In this document: piece after piece, positions 1-4,772 of the stretch
Position numbering within the stretch: position 1 is the first letter of the stretch
How the letters are laid out: every line of letters starts with the position of its first letter
Source of the DNA: JBGTLW01 sp964614575
GTDB lineage: Bacteria > Planctomycetota > Phycisphaerae > Phycisphaerales > Phycisphaeraceae
DNA: 8,853 bases
Reading direction: 5' to 3'
NCBI GenBank assembly: GCA_964614575.1
Contig: CAZTLX010000181.1
Coordinates: 1-8,853 of the forward strand
Notes under the pieces: generated by a model
What the model was told of the DNA's origin: nothing
Seen by the model: the letters and a program-made list of their open reading frames with translations, nothing else
The model's database searches: none
Translations under genes and position numbers: made by a program

Positions 1-23
1 CCCCCCTGCCCCCGCCTTGCATG

Positions 24-527
24 TCACCGCCCCGCCACGTCTCCCGCGGCTTGCAGCTTCGCCGTGGCGTCGGGGTCCGGGGTGAACGTGAGCGCCAGCT
101 TCCCGTCGTCCATACGCAGGTCGGCCAGGTCCGACGCGATCGTCAGCCGCTTGGGCGGCCGGGGCGAGGCGGCGCTGCTCTGGCGCAACTGCTCGAACAC
201 GCTGTCGTCGGGCGTGGCCGTCGGGCCTTGGGGCGGGTCGGGCGTGAGGGTCAGCGTCGGGCCTTGCCGCGACCACGTGCCTCCCTCCGCGCCCGCCATC
301 GCCAGCACGCCCGGCTCCAGAATCAGTAACCGATACGACCCGTCGCTGAGCAGCTCCAACTGCGCGGTCACGTCCAGGCTCCCCCCGCGCGCGGTGAACT
401 GCCCCGCGCCCCGCCACGCGCCCTCCAGCGTCGTCGGCAGCGCCGCCCGCGACCCGCCATCGCACCCGACCAGCACCAGCAGCCACAAGACCAACACCAG
501 GCCGCGACAGGGTTTGATGATCAACAT
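24..527 (-). CDS. Small putative lipoprotein of unknown function
   Basis: Encodes 167 residues with a lipoprotein signal: Lys5 and Arg8, a hydrophobic stretch at residues 9-20, then the lipobox LVGC with the acceptor cysteine at 22. The mature part would be anchored in a membrane facing the periplasm. It reads as a small beta-rich domain (LEGAWRGAG, DGSYRL, GGTWSRQGPTLTLTP), a pattern seen in lipocalin-like lipoproteins in which alternating short strands report 'amount of change versus dose'; this fold guess is weak. The C-terminal third is Pro/Ser/Asp-rich. I chose the ATG at 527 because AAGGA lies 7 nt upstream; an in-frame ATG at 569 would add 14 residues before the signal and has no better support. 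It is the last gene of the series, 168 bp below the thioesterase, and may be transcribed separately. I do not recognise a specific family. Confidence 0.75.
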   Translation of the reverse strand: MLIIKPCRGLVLVLWLLVLVGCDGGSRAALPTTLEGAWRGAGQFTARGGSLDVTAQLELLSDGSYRLLILEPGVLAMAGAEGGTWSRQGPTLTLTPDPPQGPTATPDDSVFEQLRQSSAASPRPPKRLTIASDLADLRMDDGKLALTFTPDPDATAKLQAAGDVAGR

Positions 528-534
528 GATGCGG

Positions 535-539
535 TCCTT
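535..539 (-). promoter_or_regulatory. Ribosome binding site AAGGA of the lipoprotein gene
   Basis: AAGGA reads on the minus strand 7 nt before the ATG at 527. It decides the start in favour of 527 over the longer in-frame ATG at 569, and places the signal peptide directly at the N-terminus. Confidence 0.6.
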
Positions 540-640
540 CCAGATGCGAGAGGGCGTTTGACGAATCACGGCAAAACCCTTTCACCCACCATGACACCAG
601 GGTCCTGCGCCCCAACTTAAGCTCTTTTGTTCATCCTGGC

Positions 641-680
641 GCTCTCCGCGTCTTGGCGGTGGGTATCTACCTCGGTGAAT
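641..680. repeat. Degenerate intergenic repeat fragment between thioesterase and lipoprotein genes
   Basis: The 168-bp space between the thioesterase stop and the lipoprotein start contains a CTCTCCGCGTCTTGGCGGT string followed by CCTCGGTGAA. The 10-nt CCTCGGTGAA recurs exactly at 7671-7680 in another intergenic space of this window. Both look like decayed copies of the 'CTCTGCGTC-CTCGGTGAA' style of dispersed spacer repeat. I saw no convincing promoter or terminator in the rest of 528-695. Confidence 0.35.
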
Positions 681-695
681 ACGGGGAATGGGTGA

Positions 696-1142
696 TTAAG
701 AACCGGGCGGTTCATCAATCACGATCTGCTCGTCGTAGGCCCCCGGCAGTTGGGTCGCCCGGTAAGGGGAGGTGGCGTGGGGGCGGGTGACGTAGACGAC
801 GGTGAGCCGGCCGGTGGCGACCCGGATGGTGTCGTTGCCATCGGGGCGGGTGAAGGTGAAGGCGTAGGTGATGGCCTTGGCGGTCTTGCCGGCGACGCGC
901 AGGTCGATGACAAACTCATCCTCGAAGCGCAGCGGGGCGAGGTAGTCGCACGCCGCGCTGACGCGCGGGAACCCGGCGGTGCCCGCTTCGTGGTCGTGGT
1001 GGACGCGCAGGCCGAGGCTGCGCAGGAAGGCGTGCTCGGCATCTTCCATGTAGCGGAAGAAGTTGGCGAAGTGGACCAGGCCCGCGGCATCGGTCTCGGA
1101 AAACGCCACGCGACGGGTCAGGCTAAAGCGGCTGGCGGGCAT
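696..1142 (-). CDS. Hot-dog fold acyl-CoA thioesterase (4-hydroxybenzoyl-CoA thioesterase / YbgC family)
   Basis: Encodes 148 residues, the usual length of a single hot-dog domain. Family hallmarks are visible at residues 16-35: the run ETDAAGLVHFANFFRYMEDA, with Asp18 at the place of the catalytic aspartate of 4-hydroxybenzoyl-CoA thioesterase, followed by a long helix (DAEHAFLRSLG). Later strands (FEDEFVIDLRVAGKTAKAITYAFTF and GRLTVVYV) complete the sheet. These enzymes hydrolyse acyl- or aroyl-CoA thioesters in the cytoplasm, usually as tetramers. Its ATG lies inside the glycosyltransferase gene, with a 25-bp overlap, and GGAG sits 5 nt upstream, so the two genes are translationally coupled. 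In this neighbourhood a product-releasing or editing role is plausible. Substrate cannot be read from sequence. Confidence 0.88.
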   Translation of the reverse strand: MPASRFSLTRRVAFSETDAAGLVHFANFFRYMEDAEHAFLRSLGLRVHHDHEAGTAGFPRVSAACDYLAPLRFEDEFVIDLRVAGKTAKAITYAFTFTRPDGNDTIRVATGRLTVVYVTRPHATSPYRATQLPGAYDEQIVIDEPPGS

Positions 1143-2502
1143 ATCGTCTCCAACGCGGCGAGGGTGTTCGCGGCCAGGTGATCGGCGGTGAACCTCGCAC
1201 GCACCGCGACGCGCCCGGCGTCGCCGAGCGCACGCCGCCCCGTGTCATCCCGCAGCATCGCCGCGAGCGCCCCCGGAAGGGCGCCGGCATCGTCCGGGGG
1301 GTAAAGCATACCGCCGCCGGTCGCGCCGATCACCTCGGGGAACGCCGCGTGCTCCGGCTGCACGACCGGCACGCCCGCCGCGTTCGCCTCCAGCACGTAC
1401 AACCCGAACGACTCGCCGTACGTCGTCGGCACGCTGAGCAGGTCCATCTCGTGCAGCAGCGCGATCTTCCGCGGACGCTCGACGTTGGGGTGGACCGCGA
1501 TGCGCCGGCGGAGGTGTTGGGGCAGATTCGCGAGCGCGGCGTCGAGCTGTTTGCGGTCGTGCGGGGTCGCGGCGCCGACCAGCAATAGCCGCACATCCGA
1601 CAGGTCGGGCTCGCGCGCGAGCGTGACGAACGCGTCGATCAGCGTGAACACGCCCTTGGTCGCGCTGAGCCGCGCGAGGTAACCGATCGTGCGCGGCGGG
1701 GCNNNNNNNNNNNNNNNNNNNNNNNNNNNNNNNNNNNNNNNNNNNNNNNNNNNNNNNNNNNNNNNNNNNNNNNNNNNNNNNNNNNNNNNNNNNNNNNNNN
1801 NNACACGACGCGAACGCGCGCCGCATCGAGCGCTAATCTTTCGCGCATGATCTTCGCGTGGTACATGCTCACGGGCAGGAACAGGTCGCACGCCTTGGCC
1901 GCGTCGCGGAGCTGCGCCCACGCCTCGCCGCGCCAAGGCTCGGGCAGGCTATCGAGAAACGTGTCCTCGCCGTGCAGCGTACACACGACCTTGCACCGAA
2001 GCGCCGCCTTGATCGGCTGCGCCAGACTCAGCAGCAGCGCGTTGTTGAGCATCACCACCCCCGGAAGATAGGCGGCGTGCTGCAGGTGTTCGATCATCAG
2101 GCGCAGCTCGTGGGCGGTGCGGCCGTGCATCCCGCGGAGCATCTCGACGGTCATGCGGCCGAGCTGCTTCGGGCTGGTCAGGTCCGCGCGGTCGGCCGCC
2201 AGCCGCAGCACCGCCGGCGCATCGAGCAGCCGCCGCACCCCCGGCATGTGCCGCAGCCAGGGCCAGCGCTCCTGCAGATAAAGATTCACCCCGCCCATCT
2301 GCAACTTCTGGTCGTGCTCCGCATCGCCCCCGCGCCCCGCTTCGCCGCCCCGCTCCGGCTGGTCCATCATCAGCGGCAGGTACAGCCCGACGATGTGCGC
2401 CTCGTGCCCGAGCCGACGCAGCGCCCGCGCTAATGCCTCATCATGCAGGCACGACCCGCAATGAAAATTCCCGGTCCCGGGCGTGAGGAACACTAAACGC
2501 AT
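1118..2502 (-). CDS. Family-4 (GT-B) glycosyltransferase, interrupted by an assembly gap
   Basis: The N-terminal half (2502 down to 1803) begins MRLVFLTPGTGNFHCGSC, a Rossmann start with the FHCGSC motif seen in a subgroup of GT4 enzymes, followed by LARALRRLGHEAHIVGLYLP. It ends DAARVRVV just where GT-B proteins cross to the second domain. The C-terminal half (1702 down to 1118) carries IGYLARLSATKGVFTLIDAF, the nucleotide-sugar binding domain, and the EX7E motif as ESFGLYVLE (1414-1388), then GVPVV and EVIGATGGG. It would move a sugar from an NDP-sugar to a small molecule, lipid or glycan in the cytoplasm. The halves are in different frames only across the 100-N placeholder; the gene is intact if the true gap length is 2 modulo 3, and about 20-35 residues should be missing. 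No clear ribosome binding site precedes the ATG; a palindromic repeat ends 15 bp upstream. The 3' end overlaps the thioesterase. Confidence 0.85.
1148..1151 (-). promoter_or_regulatory. Ribosome binding site GGAG of the thioesterase, inside the glycosyltransferase gene
   Basis: GGAG on the minus strand is 5 nt before the ATG at 1142 and lies within the last codons of the upstream glycosyltransferase. It supports the overlapping start and co-translation of the two genes. Confidence 0.55.
1703..1802. other. Assembly gap of exactly 100 N
   Basis: One hundred consecutive N, a conventional placeholder for a gap of unknown size. Protein sequence on either side belongs to one glycosyltransferase, so this is missing sequence rather than a gene boundary. 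The reading frames on the two sides agree only if the real length is 2 modulo 3. Confidence 0.98.
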
Positions 2503-2517
2503 GACAAGTCAGTTTAT

Positions 2518-2673
2518 CCACAGATGGGCACAGATGGACACAGATTCAAGGCAAGGAAGTGGCCACAAGAAAGCACAAAAGGCACAAAAGCAAGGCGTGG
2601 CGATATGTACGATATTGTGCCTTTTGTGGCTAACCCATCTCTCTTATCTGTGCTCATCTGTGTCAATCTGTGG
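2518..2673. repeat. AT-rich nested imperfect palindrome between halogenase-like and glycosyltransferase genes
   Basis: Outer arms 2518-2545 and 2646-2673 are complementary at 24 of 28 positions and are built from a roughly 10-nt unit (CCACAGATGG, GCACAGATGG, ACACAGAT). Inside, GGCCACAAG-AAGCACAAAAGGCACAAAAG (2561-2590) faces ATTGTGCCTTTTGTGGC further right as a second, inner stem. The composition contrasts with the GC-rich genes around it. Transcribed in either direction it would fold into a long hairpin, so it may act as a terminator or attenuator between the two genes, but there is no simple U-tract terminator. The right arm reaches into the 3' end of the halogenase-like gene. Confidence 0.8.
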
Positions 2674-3952
2674 ACAACGCCTTGACCAACGGCCGGCCGT
2701 GGGGCAGCTCCGGCGGGACCTCGACGAACTCGGCGACCGCGTCGAACAGCGGGCCAAAGTCCTTGAACAGGTGGCCGATGAGGCAGTCGGTCAAATCGCC
2801 GCGGAGCTGCGGATATTTCTTGAGCAGCTTGCCGAAGTTGAAGCCCTCGTGGTAGAAGGCGTAGACGAGCTTGCGCATCGCCTCGATCGCGGCACACAGG
2901 TCCTCGCTGTACTGCTCGAACGCCGCGGCCCGCACGTCGCCTTTGCTTAACGCCGCGTCCGCCGCGTCGGCGACCATCTCGCCGGACTTGAGCGCGAGGA
3001 ACACGCCCGAGGAGAAGACCGGGTCGAGGAACGCGAACGCGTCGCCCGCGAGCACCAGCCCGTCGGCGGCGCTGTGCTTGGCGCGGTAGGAGTAATCGCC
3101 GGTCGCCCAGTATTCGCCGAACTGCTCGGCCCCGTCCATCACCTCGGCGACCCAGCGGTTGACCGCGATCTCGCGCGCGAAGATCGCGGGCAGGTCTTTG
3201 CCGGCGCGGTAGAGGTAGTCGCGTTCGCCGACGATGCCGAGGCTGATGCGGTCGTCGTGCAGCGGGATGTGCCAGAACCAGCCCTTTTCGGGGAGGTAGG
3301 CGACGGTGGTCGCGCCCTCATCGCGGCCCTGCCCGCGCTTGCCGCCGCGGTAGTAGGTCCACAGCGCGATCTTCGAGAGCTGCGGGTCGCGCACGCGCCA
3401 GCCCAGGCGGTTGATCGCGAAGCCGTCGCGCCCGGAGCAGTCGATGGTGAGCGGCGCGTGCAGTTGTTCGCGTGAGCCGTCTTTGGTTTCGATCTCGACG
3501 CCGACGATCGCGCCGGCTTCGTCGGTGAGCAGTTGTTTGGCGTTGACGCCGAGGCGGACGCGGACGCCGCGCTCGCGGGCGAGGTCGAGCAGCATGCGGT
3601 CGAACTGCGCCCGCTCGACCTGCCAGGTCTGCCCGGCGGGGTGGCCGTCGAGGTGGTCGGTGAAGTAGAACGGCTGGCTCATGCGGCCGTCGATCGAGGC
3701 GAACTGCACGCTGTGCTTGCGGACGAAGGGCGACGCGTTGAGCCGTTCCACCATGCCCAGGCGGTCGAGCGTGTGGTAGCAGAACGGCAGGAGCGACTCG
3801 CCGACGTGGTAGCGCGGGAAGTCGTCGCGTTCCAGGAGCGTGACCGCGCGGCCGTGCTCGGCGAGCAGCGCCGCGGCGGTCGCGCCGGCCGGCCCGCCGC
3901 CGATGATGATCACGTCGGGGTTGTTCGTCGTCGCGTTCGCGTTACGGATCAC
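2663..3952 (-). CDS. Flavin-dependent halogenase-like / geranylgeranyl reductase-like FAD oxidoreductase
   Basis: About 429 residues, typical for this superfamily. The N-terminus has the FAD-binding Rossmann motif IIIGGGPAGATAA (GGGPAG at 18-23), then FPRYHVGESLLP, the conserved segment of halogenase-type flavoproteins. WFWHIP at 225-230 matches the WxWxIP signature used to recognise flavin-dependent halogenases, and GLVLAGDAFAFLDPVFSSG (GD at 303-304) is the second FAD contact region. Lys79, in FVRKHSVQF, could be the halogenase lysine but I cannot align it with certainty. Members halogenate aromatic or pyrrole substrates, while many relatives only reduce or hydroxylate. A flavin reductase partner would be needed and none is visible here. 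No ATG fits the N-terminus; I chose the GTG at 3952 because GAGGA lies 8 nt upstream, over a GTG at 3976 without such a site. The last three codons and the TGA lie in a palindromic repeat. Confidence 0.85.
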   Translation of the reverse strand: MIRNANATTNNPDVIIIGGGPAGATAAALLAEHGRAVTLLERDDFPRYHVGESLLPFCYHTLDRLGMVERLNASPFVRKHSVQFASIDGRMSQPFYFTDHLDGHPAGQTWQVERAQFDRMLLDLARERGVRVRLGVNAKQLLTDEAGAIVGVEIETKDGSREQLHAPLTIDCSGRDGFAINRLGWRVRDPQLSKIALWTYYRGGKRGQGRDEGATTVAYLPEKGWFWHIPLHDDRISLGIVGERDYLYRAGKDLPAIFAREIAVNRWVAEVMDGAEQFGEYWATGDYSYRAKHSAADGLVLAGDAFAFLDPVFSSGVFLALKSGEMVADAADAALSKGDVRAAAFEQYSEDLCAAIEAMRKLVYAFYHEGFNFGKLLKKYPQLRGDLTDCLIGHLFKDFGPLFDAVAEFVEVPPELPHGRPLVKALSTD

Positions 3953-3960
3953 GGGTCGGT

Positions 3961-3965
3961 TCCTC
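3961..3965 (-). promoter_or_regulatory. Ribosome binding site GAGGA of the halogenase-like gene
   Basis: GAGGA on the minus strand is 8 nt before the GTG at 3952. It favours this start over the in-frame GTG at 3976, which has no purine-rich stretch upstream. Confidence 0.45.
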
Positions 3966-3996
3966 GATAGCCCCACACAGCAATCGGTCTAATGAT

Positions 3997-4051
3997 AGCC
4001 CACTCCGAGCCGCGGGCTGAGGCTTGTTTACCCCCCTCCCTTGAGGGAGGG
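3997..4051. repeat. Two short intergenic inverted repeats
   Basis: The space between the chorismate lyase-like stop and the halogenase-like start holds two dyads. AGCCC (3997-4001) pairs with GGGCT (4014-4018). CCCTCCC (4034-4040) pairs perfectly with GGGAGGG (4045-4051) around a TTGA loop. The second could be a Rho-independent-like stem for the upstream gene on the minus strand, but no run of T follows it, so it may equally be a dispersed repeat. Confidence 0.5.
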
Positions 4052-4096
4052 AGATCAAGACAACGTGCGCCAACCCACCCACAAGGCGCGCGGGGG

Positions 4097-4657
4097 TCAA
4101 TGCTTCGGTGCCAGCGGCGGCAGGACCTCGATGATCCTCGCCATCGTGCGGCCGTCCGCGGCGGTCAGGGTGTTGCGGCGGCCGAAGAGCGCGGTGGTGC
4201 TGCCCGCGCCCAGCGCTTCACGGACGAACGCATCCGCCTCGACGCTCAGGTAGGCCGAGGGCTTGGAGGTGTAGTCGATCTCGAACTCGCGGAGGATGCC
4301 GCCCAACGGCTGGTGCGAGTCTTCCACGCGCTGCCGGGCCTCGCCGGTGAAGCAGGCGAGGTCGATGCGGATCGCGCCGAACTCGGCCGTGCGCCCGTCG
4401 CGCTCGCCCTGCAGCAACACCTGCCGGAACAACAGGTCGCCCTCGATGCGCTTCTGCAACACCCGCAAGACCATCGGCTGATCGAAGTACGCCTCGAGCG
4501 TCCCGGTCATGTCGCGCTCGTGTACCAGCAGCTCGTGGTACGGCTCGGGGACCTCTTGCGGGGGGATCGCGGTGGCCGACGTCCCCCGCTGCCCGCGCAC
4601 GCCCTCGAACGTCGAGAGCGGGAACAACAGGTCGTTTTCGGTGGCGGGGGTCGTCAT
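4097..4657 (-). CDS. UbiC / DUF98-type chorismate lyase-like protein
   Basis: 186 residues, close to the size of chorismate pyruvate-lyase. Several segments can be matched by eye to E. coli UbiC: ELLVHERDMTGTLE (residues 42-55) to its LLLEDSMTKRFE, LFRQVLL with Arg78 at the place of the active-site arginine, PLGGIL (117-122) to PLGRYL, LFGRRNTL (157-164) to LWGRRSRL, and IIEVLPP with Glu177 at the place of the catalytic glutamate. UbiC converts chorismate to 4-hydroxybenzoate and pyruvate; related bacterial enzymes in pigment or phenolic-lipid loci make 3- or 4-hydroxybenzoate starters. The product here is not readable from sequence. It sits between the radical SAM and halogenase-like genes, which supports an aromatic pathway. 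No clear ribosome binding site precedes the ATG at 4657, but no better start exists. Function could also be binding rather than lysis. Confidence 0.78.
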   Translation of the reverse strand: MTTPATENDLLFPLSTFEGVRGQRGTSATAIPPQEVPEPYHELLVHERDMTGTLEAYFDQPMVLRVLQKRIEGDLLFRQVLLQGERDGRTAEFGAIRIDLACFTGEARQRVEDSHQPLGGILREFEIDYTSKPSAYLSVEADAFVREALGAGSTTALFGRRNTLTAADGRTMARIIEVLPPLAPKH

Positions 4658-4678
4658 GGGTAATTTGAGATTTGAGCG

Positions 4679-4754
4679 CGGATATTTGAATTAACTTATT
4701 TCGGAAAGGCACCTGGGAGTTCGGTTTTCATCGATAGCGACTATTCAATATCCG
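4679..4754. repeat. AT-rich imperfect inverted repeat upstream of the chorismate lyase-like gene
   Basis: CGGATATTTGAAT (read from 4679) is complementary, with one unpaired base, to ATTCAATATCCG at 4743-4754, enclosing about 50 nt. It fills most of the 115-bp space between the radical SAM stop and the next gene. The low GC content and TTTGAGATTTGA-like wording are unlike the genes. It may be a decayed dispersed palindrome or a weak terminator. Confidence 0.45.
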
Positions 4755-4772
4755 ATGACCAATATGTAATCC

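Noticed and set aside
64..561. Plus-strand 165-codon frame opposite the lipoprotein gene
   Set aside because: No ribosome binding site or domain; the minus-strand frame has a signal peptide, lipobox and Shine-Dalgarno.
1118..1936. A single 272-codon frame spanning the N run
   Set aside because: Its part upstream of the gap is a wrong-frame translation of the glycosyltransferase; it exists only because N codons are read as X.
2518..2673. CRISPR array, because of regularly spaced short units
   Set aside because: The units are only 8-10 nt, have no unique spacers, and form arms of a palindrome; no cas gene is present.
2483..2950. Plus-strand 155-codon open frame across the palindrome and the halogenase-like 3' end
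   Set aside because: It is antisense to a well supported gene and begins inside a repeat; its composition reflects the GC-rich codon pattern of the opposite strand.
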